Positions 18,049 to 27,011 of a stretch of DNA of 64,000 nt are shown in pieces (the stretch's first letter is position 1; every line of letters starts with the position of its first letter). A program made the translations under genes and the position numbers. The stretch is from Planctomycetaceae bacterium (GTDB taxonomy: Bacteria; Planctomycetota; Planctomycetia; Planctomycetales; Planctomycetaceae), in the NCBI GenBank assembly GCA_017795105.1, contig CP051247.1, forward strand, positions 1,612,001-1,676,000, read 5' to 3'. Below the pieces are notes generated by a model that was not told the DNA's origin, made no database searches, and worked only from the letters and a program-made list of their open reading frames with translations.

Positions 18049-18162
18049 AGGGTACCATGCCCACGCTCGCGTGGGCATGCGTACAAAGACTTGGAGGTCT
18101 CCAACCTGCGTCGACTCCGGTCGTGAAGCAACCGGGCGTCCCTTCTACGAGCGTTCTGCGAT
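18049..18162 (+). repeat. CATGCCCACG-family repeat, copy A4
   Basis: AGGGTACCATGCCCACGC and GCGTGGGCATGCG form a strong palindrome. The right block AAGCAACCGGGCGTCCC then TCTACGAGCGTTCTGCG matches A1. The stop codon and last codons of the TAXI gene (18145 onward) lie inside this right block. Confidence 0.85.
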
Positions 18163-19584
18163 CTGGCCATCGATCAGTGCCCGCATTTCCTTCAGTCGCG
18201 TGTCGATTCGCTGGCGGGAAATCTTGGCGTTGATCTTTTCGCTCAGAGCGTGGCACATCGCGACGAAGCAGCTGACGGCCTGGTCGGAGTTGATTTCGTG
18301 AGCGGTGAATTCGCGGAGGGCCTGTTGCCGCAGGTCGGTGACGTTGTCGAGCAGATCCTGCAGTCGACGGCGGTCGTCGGACTTGTCGGTCTGGTCGAGG
18401 TACTTCTGCTCCTGTTCGATTTCGAGCAGCCGCTTGATGTAGCGATCGAGTTTGTGCTCCTGTGACCGGGAGCGGTAATCGAGAATCCATTTCACGATGA
18501 AGAACAGCGCGATCGCCAGCGAAACAACGAACGAGCGGATACCTTCGGTTGCTTCGACGAAATCGGGATTGAGCAGCGGCTTGAGGTGCGGGTCGTAGAA
18601 GTGCTGTGCACCCGGGTGGAGCGGAAAGTCGAGATTGTCCTGAGCGAACGTGGTGCCGCCGCGGAATAGTTCCGTGAGATGGGCGTTCCGCTGGAACTCT
18701 GGATCGTTGATGATCGTGGTAATCATCTCCGTGAGTCCGGCTGGAGCGTCGCGGGAGGAAATGATCTGAGCCCGCGTGGCCAGCGTCTGGATCTGCTCTT
18801 GAGGAACCCCCGAGCCAGCCGGCGAATACATCCCGGCGGGCACCGAGTAAGACTCCAGGAACGAGGACTGATCGGCGATCGCCGCCGCAAACGGAATCGA
18901 CTCCAGCACACAGACCGGCTCCCCCGCATCATTCGGTTGCAGCAGGTCGCGAAGCACGGTGGCCTGAATCCCGATCGTAATCATCGCCGCGTCGATCTCA
19001 TCGTCCCGGAAGGCCGCGGCCAGTTCCGAGAGCGGCAAATCGATCTTCTTGACATCGTCATCGAGTTCGAACTGTTCGAGCAGATAACCGGCGATCAGTT
19101 CCGAACCGGAATGCAGCGGACCGACCGCGATCCTGGCTTCTGGAATATCGGCGAGCGGAGTTTCGGCGTGATCGGGATGCTTGAGCAGATGCACGACTTC
19201 CCAGTAGAGGCCGCCGATCGAATTCAGATCGCTCAGCACGAGACCGTGCAGATCCTGCTCCAGAGCGGCGGTTCCACTCTGGTAGAGGGCAAAGTCGGCT
19301 TCGCCCCGCGAGACTTTGAGAGCGTTCTCGCCGGAGCCATCCGTCGCCAGATGTTCGACGACGACGCCATAGCGATGCGTCAATTCCCGCCCCAGTTCCA
19401 TGGCGACAGTGTGGTACTGTCCCCCTTCAGGACCAGACGCGATGGTGAGCGACTGCGGCGGCGACGAATAACTCGAATACCATTGCGAGAAAGCAATCGG
19501 CAGACTGACCAGCAGCAGCACCGCCACCCACTTCACAACTCGTCGCATCGTGCGCACGGGAGCAGGCATCGGCATTCTCCGCAT
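18145..19584 (-). CDS. TAXI-family solute-binding membrane receptor with cytoplasmic coiled coil
   Basis: The protein has 479 residues from ATG 19584; in-frame ATGs at 19575 and 19569 are also possible. Residues 15-35 are a membrane anchor. The TAXI-type periplasmic binding domain follows (LTIASGPEGGQYHTVA, then FALYQSGTAALEQ). A second membrane segment at about 348-371 leads to a 108-residue charged helical, probably coiled-coil, cytoplasmic tail. Ordinary TAXI proteins are soluble partners of TRAP transporters; no TRAP membrane gene is nearby, and this topology is more like a receptor. The 3' end lies in repeat A4. Confidence 0.78.
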   Translation of the reverse strand: MRRMPMPAPVRTMRRVVKWVAVLLLVSLPIAFSQWYSSYSSPPQSLTIASGPEGGQYHTVAMELGRELTHRYGVVVEHLATDGSGENALKVSRGEADFALYQSGTAALEQDLHGLVLSDLNSIGGLYWEVVHLLKHPDHAETPLADIPEARIAVGPLHSGSELIAGYLLEQFELDDDVKKIDLPLSELAAAFRDDEIDAAMITIGIQATVLRDLLQPNDAGEPVCVLESIPFAAAIADQSSFLESYSVPAGMYSPAGSGVPQEQIQTLATRAQIISSRDAPAGLTEMITTIINDPEFQRNAHLTELFRGGTTFAQDNLDFPLHPGAQHFYDPHLKPLLNPDFVEATEGIRSFVVSLAIALFFIVKWILDYRSRSQEHKLDRYIKRLLEIEQEQKYLDQTDKSDDRRRLQDLLDNVTDLRQQALREFTAHEINSDQAVSCFVAMCHALSEKINAKISRQRIDTRLKEMRALIDGQIAERS

Positions 19585-19665
19585 TCGAGAGTTGTTGGTG
19601 TCGTGGAGTTCGGCGCGAACGATCCGTCTTCGAATGTCTCAGGCGATCAACGGAGAACCACCGAA

Positions 19666-19795
19666 GGGATGGCACAGACTTTTAAGTCTGTGTGGCGCAG
19701 CCACAAGCGGCTTGTATTCCACTTCGAGTCAAGAAACACACCGAAGACAAGCCTCCTGTTGCAGTGCAACACAGAGATGAATCTCTGTGCCATCC
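19666..19795. repeat. Paired-hairpin element E2 (about 130 bp)
   Basis: The left side reads GGGATGGCACAGAC-TTTTAA-GTCTGTG, then a mini-hairpin GTGGCGCAGCCAC. The right side reads a mini-hairpin GTTGCAGTGCAAC, then ACAGAGATGAATCTCTGT and GCCATCC. The outer arms GGATGGC and GCCATCC are inverted copies. The layout is the same as E1, with different palindrome sequences. Confidence 0.78.
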
Positions 19796-19847
19796 TTTGT
19801 TCTTCAGGGTACAACGGAAACGGCGGCTCAGTGGTTCAAGATTTGTT

Positions 19848-20771
19848 TCAATTCGCCTCGTCGGGCTTGGGGCCCATCAGGCCGAGGCGTTCGAGTTTGC
19901 TGCGGCACTCATCCCGTTCGCGGCAGCGTTTGAGCTCTTTCCAGCTGTCATCCTGGGCTTCGAGGAAGACGTCGTCGGTGTATGGCGGAGAGAGTTTGCG
20001 TTCTGCAGCGAGAGCGGTGAGGCGGCTAATGACGCCCTGATCGAGCCGGGTGAGGAACATCGACTGCATGCGATAGTCTTCAAACGCTTCCCAGGCGACC
20101 GGGAAGAGCGGCTTCACAATGTTCTCACCGATGGCTTTGGCGTACTCGCGGATTTCGAGCTGGGCGTGAGAGTCCATCCGCAGAGCCAGGAAGTGCAGCA
20201 GATTGTGCAGATCGATCTTCCAGTAGGCTTCGGTGTAGGTGCAGAGCGGCAGATCTTTGCGGGCGAGTTCCCGAGCCACGCCGGCATCCAGGCGTTCGTC
20301 GTAAAGTTGCCGGGCTGCCTGGTGGAAGGCCTGTTCCGATTCGGTCAGCCGGGCCCCGACTTCGTCGGAAAGAGGACGCTCGCTTCCCTGTCGATTCGTC
20401 GTCGACTGGGTCCGCCACTGATCGGGCGGCGTCTTCTGAGCCGCGTCGATCGCGACCGAGTACCGGGTACTGTATTCGTTGACGTTGGCCGTGCGGTGGC
20501 GAATCCACTGCCGCCAGCAGTCCATCGGAACTCGAATCAGGAACTTGAGTTCCGCCATTTCGAACGGCGTCGTGTGGCGATGTCGGAGCAGATAGCGAAT
20601 CAGCGTCCTGTCGTCGGAAACCTTCTTGGTTCCTTCGCCATAACTGACGCGAGCGGCCTGGACGATGCTCGAATCGTTGCCCATCACATCGACCAGACAG
20701 ACGAAGCCGTCGTCGAGAACGGGAAATTTTTGCCAGCGGAGCGAATCCAGATCGAGTTGTTTGTCCGACAT
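19848..20771 (-). CDS. thyX: Flavin-dependent thymidylate synthase
   Basis: The ATG at 20771 (AAGGA 10 bases upstream) gives 307 residues; the frame is open 14 codons further. The ThyX signature RHRTANVNEYSTR is at residues 91-103. It methylates dUMP to dTMP using methylene-tetrahydrofolate with FAD and NADPH in the cytoplasm. The protein is longer than the usual 220-250 residues because of a C-terminal extension of about 60 residues. thyA was not seen in the window. Confidence 0.93.
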   Translation of the reverse strand: MSDKQLDLDSLRWQKFPVLDDGFVCLVDVMGNDSSIVQAARVSYGEGTKKVSDDRTLIRYLLRHRHTTPFEMAELKFLIRVPMDCWRQWIRHRTANVNEYSTRYSVAIDAAQKTPPDQWRTQSTTNRQGSERPLSDEVGARLTESEQAFHQAARQLYDERLDAGVARELARKDLPLCTYTEAYWKIDLHNLLHFLALRMDSHAQLEIREYAKAIGENIVKPLFPVAWEAFEDYRMQSMFLTRLDQGVISRLTALAAERKLSPPYTDDVFLEAQDDSWKELKRCRERDECRSKLERLGLMGPKPDEAN

Positions 20772-20964
20772 CGGTGTTTCATCCTTCAGAGTTCTGCCGC
20801 CCTCCTTAAACAACAGGCCCTGACTTGCAGATTGCGGACATCTGAAGCGGCCTCCGGGCGGAAAAATAGTGTAGGCTGACCGGGATTGTCATGCACCTCT
20901 ACAGACGTCCTGTTACAATCAAACTTCCAGAATGAAGCCGGATCCATTCGCGAAAGGACTGAAA

Positions 20965-21735
20965 ATGAAGAGCCGCTCGCTCGTGATACTGACCGCCTTC
21001 ACCACGCTGGCCCTCTCGGGCAGCGGTGTTTTCGCCCAGCCGGACCGTTCTCGCGGACCGATCGAACGCGAGATTATCGAAGAACTGCTGCGAATGCACA
21101 ATGAACACCGTGAACGCGTCGAAGAACTCCGCCGCGACCACGACGAGAAGATGCGGGAACACCGCGAAGATGACCGCGATCGCGAAGAACATCGCCGCGA
21201 TGAAGGGCGTGAACCCCGTGAGGAACGGGAACATCGGGAAGAGCGTGAACATCGTGGAGACCGCGAGCACGCTGAACATCGTGAGCGGGAACAGCACGAG
21301 GTTCACCAGAAGATCCGGCACCTCATTGAAGCGGCTGAACATCTGGAACTGGCCGGCCGCCGCGAAATCGCGAACGATCTTCGCCGGGAAGCTCATGAGA
21401 TCGAGCGTGAATTCGAACGGAAACAGCGTGAACAACAAAGTCAGCATCAGCATCGAAATCCGACGGAAGAACTGGCTCCCGTTATTCGCCAGCTGATGCA
21501 GGTTCAGGAGGAAATTCGCAAGCTGCACGAAGAAGTCCGCCGGCTGCGGGAAGAACAGGCACGACGTCCGGAACCCCCGAAGCCGCCGCATCCCGTACTG
21601 CGGCCTGACGGCCCGCCCCGCCCGCCGGAACATCGTCGCGGAGAAGGCGGCGACCGCCCTCGCGGTGAAGAGCAGCGGGATAACGATCGCCGGTCTGACG
21701 GACCGGGAGAACGCCGCACGCCCGTCCTCGACTAA
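20965..21735 (+). CDS. Secreted Arg/Glu/His-rich coiled-coil protein
   Basis: The ATG at 20965 (AAAGGA upstream) gives 256 residues, beginning with a signal peptide that ends near VFAQ. The mature protein is extremely charged: residues about 30-115 are runs of HRE, REE and REH, then a helical coiled-coil stretch (about 115-200), then a Pro-rich tail (PEPPKPPHP, PPRPPEHR). It resembles loosely annotated periplasmic metal-sensing or structural helical proteins, but no family match can be claimed. His-rich clusters could bind metals; this is inference. Confidence 0.72.
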   Translation: MKSRSLVILTAFTTLALSGSGVFAQPDRSRGPIEREIIEELLRMHNEHRERVEELRRDHDEKMREHREDDRDREEHRRDEGREPREEREHREEREHRGDREHAEHREREQHEVHQKIRHLIEAAEHLELAGRREIANDLRREAHEIEREFERKQREQQSQHQHRNPTEELAPVIRQLMQVQEEIRKLHEEVRRLREEQARRPEPPKPPHPVLRPDGPPRPPEHRRGEGGDRPRGEEQRDNDRRSDGPGERRTPVLD

Positions 21736-21878
21736 TCGTCGATCCAGTCACCAATCAGAGCATGAATCTGCTCCGCGAACTTCATTCGCAGGGTGGATTC
21801 ATGTACTTTTATGGGTGATCTGACCGCACTCCTCGCGGATACCGTTTCTGACTTCCTCCACGCGCAGAGATTGACACC

Positions 21879-22745
21879 ATGGCCGAACTGAACTTCAAGC
21901 AGGAACTGACCAGCGTTTTCGGACAGCCCGTCGCCGAGAACCCGACGCAGGCGATGATCGAGGCGGCTTATCAGCATCACGGCCTCGACTGGCGGTATCT
22001 GACCATTGAAGTCGCCCCCGAAGACCTGCCGGCAGCTGTACAGGGCATGCGGGCCATGAATTTCCGTGGTGGTAACCTCACGATCCCACACAAAGTCGCC
22101 GTCATTCCCCTGCTCGATCGACTCTCCGAAGCCGCTCAGCTGATGGGAGCTGTGAACTGCATTATCCGTGAAGGAGACGAACTGGTCGGCGACAACACTG
22201 ACGGCAAAGGCTTCGTCGATTCCCTGCGTCCCGTCTGCGATCCAGCCGGCAAGAAGGTCGTGATCCTCGGTGCGGGCGGAGCCGCCCGGGCAATTTCGGT
22301 GGAACTCGCTCTGGCCGGAGTCGAGGACATTACGATCGTCAATCGCGATCCAGGACGCGGCACCGGACTGGTCGATCTGCTCAATGGCCCCGTCGCCAAA
22401 GCGACGTCCGTGAAGGCGACGTTTGTGCCCTGGGAAGGCGATTTCGATGTTCCGCCCGGAACCGATGTCGTGATCAATGCGACCTCGATCGGTCTGTTCC
22501 CGGATGTCAACGCCCGGATCCCGCTTCGCATGGCGTCGCTGGAGCCGAATATGATCGTCGCTGACGTGATTCCCAATCCGCCGGAGACTCGACTCGTGAA
22601 AGAAGCGCGAGCCATTGGCTGCGAAGTCCTCGATGGGCTCGGCATGCTCGTCAATCAGGGCGTGATTGGTTTCCGCCTGTGGACCGGCGTCGATCCCGAT
22701 CCCGTCGTCATGCGGCGGGCACTCGAAACGGTATTCGGAGCTTAA
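21879..22745 (+). CDS. aroE: Shikimate dehydrogenase
   Basis: The 288-residue protein has the catalytic pair Lys72 (NLTIPHKVA) and Asp108 (DNTDGKG), and the NADP-binding motif GAGGAA at 131-136. It reduces 3-dehydroshikimate in the pathway to aromatic amino acids. The N-terminal substrate-binding loop is unusual: FGQPVAENPTQ replaces the common GxPxxHSxSP, so the two serines that contact the shikimate carboxylate become Asn and Thr. Its stop codon overlaps the convergent VanZ-like gene by four bases. Confidence 0.93.
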   Translation: MAELNFKQELTSVFGQPVAENPTQAMIEAAYQHHGLDWRYLTIEVAPEDLPAAVQGMRAMNFRGGNLTIPHKVAVIPLLDRLSEAAQLMGAVNCIIREGDELVGDNTDGKGFVDSLRPVCDPAGKKVVILGAGGAARAISVELALAGVEDITIVNRDPGRGTGLVDLLNGPVAKATSVKATFVPWEGDFDVPPGTDVVINATSIGLFPDVNARIPLRMASLEPNMIVADVIPNPPETRLVKEARAIGCEVLDGLGMLVNQGVIGFRLWTGVDPDPVVMRRALETVFGA

Positions 22746-23119
22746 CGGTCCGCCGCTTCAGCAGGCTTCAGCGCCGACAACGGGAGCAACCAGACGACCA
22801 GAACGCCGGCTGCCGCTCCGACGATATCGGCCGACCAGTCGAGCAGTTCCGGGGAGCGTTCCACCAGAGCCTGCGTCATTTCATCGAAGGCACCGAAGAC
22901 CGCCAGACCGCCCCAGATCAGAATTCCCTGAGCGATGGTTGGCGTTCGCCGAACCCGCAGATTCGCGGCGGCCAGGACACCAAGCACGGCATAGGCTCCG
23001 AAGTGCAGGAGCTTATCGGAGGCGCCCGTATCGGGGACATCTTCGACGGGCAAGTGCGTAAAGACGACGAGCGTCGTCGCGTAGACGAGGAGGAGAATGA
23101 GCAGGACAGTCTTCAGCAT
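22742..23119 (-). CDS. VanZ-like small membrane protein
   Basis: The 125-residue protein from ATG 23119 has four predicted membrane helices. The VanZ-like pattern is visible: KLLHFGAYAVLG after the first loop and GAFDEMTQALVERSPELLDWSADIVGAAAG at the end (acidic residues before the last helix). VanZ proteins are linked to low-level teicoplanin resistance in Gram-positives, but most members, including this one, have unknown roles in the membrane. Confidence 0.83.
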   Translation of the reverse strand: MLKTVLLILLLVYATTLVVFTHLPVEDVPDTGASDKLLHFGAYAVLGVLAAANLRVRRTPTIAQGILIWGGLAVFGAFDEMTQALVERSPELLDWSADIVGAAAGVLVVWLLPLSALKPAEAADR

Positions 23120-23186
23120 CAAGTTGCAGCCGATTCATCGCGAGAGGGGTGAAAGACTGCCAAGCTGAAGGGTCGGCCGACCGGTG

Positions 23187-26100
23187 TCAATAGAAATTGA
23201 GCTCGGTCTTTTGTCCGCTGCCCAAGTCGTACAGGAAGATTGCCGCCTCATCTTCTTCGACCCAGCCGATTTGGTTGGTCTCGAACGAAATCGCATTCGG
23301 TCGCCGCAGTGGAGTCCCCTTCTCAACCGTAACTTCCTCGGAGTCGACCTTCCATCGCCCGATTCCCTTGTCACTGCCATTGTCGCAATTGAACAGCAGG
23401 GCTTCCGTTACATCGACGAAGGCGATCGATCCGCAGGTGACGGGCGTTTCCAGCTTGAGCTCGGTGACAACGGTCTGGTCTTCAGGATTAAACGTCGTCA
23501 GCATACCGCCATGATTGACGGCCAGCAGCGAATCATCCGGAGCGAATGCGATCGCATCGACCGTACCTCGGACCGAGATCGTGCCGACCTCGGCTGCCTT
23601 CAGATCGAACAGCTTGATATCGCTGCCGCTGACGGCTGCAAACAGCTCGCCGGTTCCGGAGAACTGGATGTTGTTGAAGCCGCCGAAACTCAACGATCCT
23701 TCGGGCTGCCCGGTTGCCGTGTTGTAGACATAGACGGTTTTCTCCTGATCGTAGATGGCGATCCGACTGCGGTCGCGGGAGAGCTGTCCCCGCACAAACG
23801 CAGCGGACTGCTGGGCGATCGGCGTGCTCTCGCTGCCATCGTATCGCACGATCTGATTGCCGAATGCGATCCAGATATTGTCATCGGCGACATAACCGAC
23901 AGCACTCAGTTTCCCCAGATCGATCGCCGAGGTTTCTTCGGGTCGAGTCCCGCTGATCGCCCAGATCTCCAGAGCCCCCATCGAACGACCCGCAGTGATC
24001 TTCTGACCGTCAGGACTGAATGAAAGCGACAGTGGTACCCCGCGTGGAATGACCTTGGCAGGCGGCTGAAACAGAACAAAGCCCAACGCTCCGAACATGA
24101 TCAGCACGACCGTTCCAACCGAGCCGAGAACGATATTCCGCCGTTGCGGATCATCGGGCCAGACGACATCGCGTATGACCTCTGGTGAGAAAAAGTCTTT
24201 GATACTCGTGTCCGACGACTTCACAGCCGTGGCTTTCTTGCCACGCTTTTTCGCCGCTTTGAGAATCTGCTTTTCGGTTCGCTCATCGCCCAGTTTTTGC
24301 AGTGCCTTGAAAGCACCGCGGGCGACCATCGGATCGGAGTCGACGGCGAGAACTTCAATCGGGCGGATGGATCGCTTGTCACCGATTTCCGCCAGTGCCT
24401 GTGAAGCGTGGTAGCGAATTTCGGGAACCTGATCGCGGAGCATCGCTGTTAGCGAAAGCATTGCTGAAGAAGCCCCGATCTGCCCAAGTGCGATTGCAGC
24501 CTTGATGCGAACCTGCAATGTATCCGAGAGTGCTTCTTCGAGAGCTTCCACCGATTCCGGGTCGCCGATTTCGCCGAGAGCCCGTGCACAGGCGGCCCGG
24601 ACGGCGTCGCTGCGATCCTGCTTCAACATCGCTTCGAGTTCGACCACCACGGACGAATCCCCGATGAGTCCCAGTGTATCGACGATTCGTTCGCGAATTT
24701 CGGGAAGAGGATCATGCAGAAACTTCACCAGAACTGGCAGCGAAGCGGCATTCTTCAGGCGTCGCAGAGCATCGAGAATTTTGAGTCGAGCCGCCCGATT
24801 CTCGGTGGTCTGAGGACTTTCGAGCAAGGCGCAGAGATTGGGAACCGCACTTTCGTGGCCCAACTTGCCGAGGGCTTCGGCGACGGCAATCAGCAGGTCA
24901 TTCTGAGCAGTCGGCAGAATCGCCAGCAGCGGCTGAACGGCTGCCTGGTCTCCGCAGGCCGCCAGTGCGGCGACGATCTGTTCTTGGATATCGGGATCGG
25001 GATCTCTGAGAGCTTCGATGAGTGCATCGACCGCCCGTTTGTCCCCTGCCTTCCGAAGAGCGACCGCCGCCTGCATACGCACGCCGAGATCAGGATCGGA
25101 CAGGCCACGCACGAGGTAACGAACGGCTTTCGACTCGCCGAGCCGCCCAAGCGCCTCCACGGCTGTTGCCCGGATCGCTGGAGAATTATTTGTGCACTGA
25201 TTGGACAGAACCTCCAACGCCCGGCTGTCTTCGAGCCGGCCCAAAGCCATGATTGCTGTCATCGCATTCGTCGCATCGCGTTCCTCGGCGATGGAAATCA
25301 ATTCGGGAATCGCCGGCTTACCGATCCGTACGAGGGCGTCGGCGGCCCGGATATTCATCTGCGGATCTTCGGCAGCCAGTCGAACAAGCGGGTGAATCGC
25401 TCGACGATCGCCGAGTGTTCCCAATCCCAGTGCCACGGCGGCTCGCATATCGACCGACTCGTGAATCAGCTTCTTCACCAGGGGATCGAACCCGGCCTGC
25501 TGTTCGGTTTCGCCAACAGACCGGGCCGCTGTCTCGCGAACGATCGGCCGCTTGTCATCGAGATAAGAGACGAGTACGTCAGCCGATTCCGCAGTCGGCA
25601 CCTGACCGAGTTCTTCGAGGGCGTCGCACAACTTGTGAACGGCGGCGCGGCTGTTCTCGTCGAAGTTCTCTTCCAGAACCTTTCGAGCCGACTTGACGAC
25701 CTTCTTCCAGGTCTTTTGCGGCGGCCGAGCCTTCCGTCCTTCGGAAGCCTCCTCTTCGTCTTCGCCAGCGGCCCGCAATTCGGCCGGTGCGGTTTTCAGC
25801 GCCTTCTTGATTGCTTTGAGTGTTTCAGGAAACGTGGTGGCAGCGTTCTTCCGCGTCCGTTCGCGACGGATGCCACTCAACCCCTCGAGCGGCTGCCCCG
25901 GCTGGGGAGCCTGGAAGGTCGACGATTGAGACGAAGGAGACTGAGCGGGCGGCGACTGCGCTGCGGGCGGCTGAGTAACCGGAGGTTTCTGCGGATTCGT
26001 TGGTTGAGCCGGTGGGGACTGCGGCGCAGGCGTGACGTCCGCATTGGCGAGCGAGACGACCACCGAACTGTCCTGCGAACGATTGTGAGCCGACTGAACC

Positions 26101-26534
26101 GACGGATCGACTTTGATCGGCACAGGCTGCCCGTTAGATGGCGGCTGCTGCTGGGGCGGTCGTTGTTGCGGCGGTTGCTGTTGTGGTGGCGGTTGCTGCG
26201 AATATCCCGAAGGCGGGGGAGAGCCAGGCTGAGGAGCATCCCCGGAAGACTGACTGGACGGCACCGTTCGCGAAATCTTGAAAACAGACGAGGCATTTGA
26301 TTCCACGTCTTCGGCGAAGGACAGCATGTCGTCGAGGCTCAGCGCGGTTTCCTGCGGACCTTCCGTGCGCATTTCGGCCGACGCACGATAGATTCCCGAC
26401 GCCTGAGTCGATGACGGCTTCTGCGTTTGCGTGTCCATGCGGTGGCCACACTCGCGGCACCGAATCATGGCCGGAGCCATGGCGGCGCCACATTCACTGC
26501 AAGTTTTCTTCGTTCCGGCCATGTTGACTGTCAT
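23187..26534 (-). CDS. Giant zinc-ribbon / HEAT-repeat / beta-propeller membrane protein
   Basis: The 1115-residue protein is taken from ATG 26534; an ATG at 26522 is also possible, and neither has a clear ribosome-binding site. Order of domains: zinc ribbon CSEC...CREC (Cys12, 15, 26, 29); Pro/Gln-rich linker (about 90-215) with many PPQQ stretches; about 14 HEAT repeats (about 275-760; patterns such as LGDRRAIHPLVRLA and VRAACARALGEIGDPESVEAL); basic linker; one membrane helix near 800-825; WD40/YVTN-like propeller to the end. Likely a cytoplasm-facing scaffold tethered to the membrane with an external propeller. No enzymatic motif is seen. The function is unknown. Confidence 0.8.
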   Translation of the reverse strand: MTVNMAGTKKTCSECGAAMAPAMIRCRECGHRMDTQTQKPSSTQASGIYRASAEMRTEGPQETALSLDDMLSFAEDVESNASSVFKISRTVPSSQSSGDAPQPGSPPPSGYSQQPPPQQQPPQQRPPQQQPPSNGQPVPIKVDPSVQSAHNRSQDSSVVVSLANADVTPAPQSPPAQPTNPQKPPVTQPPAAQSPPAQSPSSQSSTFQAPQPGQPLEGLSGIRRERTRKNAATTFPETLKAIKKALKTAPAELRAAGEDEEEASEGRKARPPQKTWKKVVKSARKVLEENFDENSRAAVHKLCDALEELGQVPTAESADVLVSYLDDKRPIVRETAARSVGETEQQAGFDPLVKKLIHESVDMRAAVALGLGTLGDRRAIHPLVRLAAEDPQMNIRAADALVRIGKPAIPELISIAEERDATNAMTAIMALGRLEDSRALEVLSNQCTNNSPAIRATAVEALGRLGESKAVRYLVRGLSDPDLGVRMQAAVALRKAGDKRAVDALIEALRDPDPDIQEQIVAALAACGDQAAVQPLLAILPTAQNDLLIAVAEALGKLGHESAVPNLCALLESPQTTENRAARLKILDALRRLKNAASLPVLVKFLHDPLPEIRERIVDTLGLIGDSSVVVELEAMLKQDRSDAVRAACARALGEIGDPESVEALEEALSDTLQVRIKAAIALGQIGASSAMLSLTAMLRDQVPEIRYHASQALAEIGDKRSIRPIEVLAVDSDPMVARGAFKALQKLGDERTEKQILKAAKKRGKKATAVKSSDTSIKDFFSPEVIRDVVWPDDPQRRNIVLGSVGTVVLIMFGALGFVLFQPPAKVIPRGVPLSLSFSPDGQKITAGRSMGALEIWAISGTRPEETSAIDLGKLSAVGYVADDNIWIAFGNQIVRYDGSESTPIAQQSAAFVRGQLSRDRSRIAIYDQEKTVYVYNTATGQPEGSLSFGGFNNIQFSGTGELFAAVSGSDIKLFDLKAAEVGTISVRGTVDAIAFAPDDSLLAVNHGGMLTTFNPEDQTVVTELKLETPVTCGSIAFVDVTEALLFNCDNGSDKGIGRWKVDSEEVTVEKGTPLRRPNAISFETNQIGWVEEDEAAIFLYDLGSGQKTELNFY

Positions 26535-27011
26535 TCGGGGGTCCGAGTTCGTACTGCGGTTCTTGGCGAGAATGCACAGAATCCGAAGGTCGCAACACAT
26601 CGGATCAGCGGTCATTCTGTAACGCCGACTCCGTGCGAAAGGAGACAACCTGGTGCGGCGTGATCACTTCCGCGTTGTATCCTGTGCCCTGGTGTGGGGA
26701 AGGAACCGTCGATCGACATGAGATAGTGGAGCGTTCATGTCCAGACGACGGTGAACCGAAATCGTACCAGCCCGGTGTTAACGAATTATGAAAAACTGAA
26801 CAGAAAGCTCCGACAGACGTCCTTCGGATCGGACCACCCTGCTTCCCCCTCCTGAAGCGAAGCGATTCCCCTAATCCGGAGAGCGGGAGGGTTAACCTTT
26901 GCCGGAATTCACGTTATCGTGGGGGCCATTCAGCCGTCAGCCGCTGATTTCTCAACTCAGGAGACGCCCGCGTCGCGTCCCTCGCTTTATTCTTAACCGA
27001 AGGATTCACTG
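26535..27011. other. Divergent intergenic region, nothing recognised
   Basis: About 480 bp between the HEAT protein and the methyltransferase gene. No open frame with coding character, no tRNA-like cloverleaf and no strong hairpin were found. It should contain both promoters. Confidence 0.5.

Noticed and set aside
15361..18162. Integron with attC sites
   Set aside because: No integrase gene and no typical attC core sequences; the third gene is in reverse orientation. Only the cassette-like layout is retained as a finding.
18679..20040. 453-codon open frame on the + strand
   Set aside because: Antisense to the TAXI and thyX genes and crosses repeat E2.
24714..26300. 528-codon open frame on the + strand
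   Set aside because: Mirror of the HEAT-repeat gene; Arg-rich low-complexity product with no domain.
26535..27011. tRNA or small RNA gene in the long gap
   Set aside because: No acceptor-stem or T-loop pattern and no terminator-like hairpin were found.
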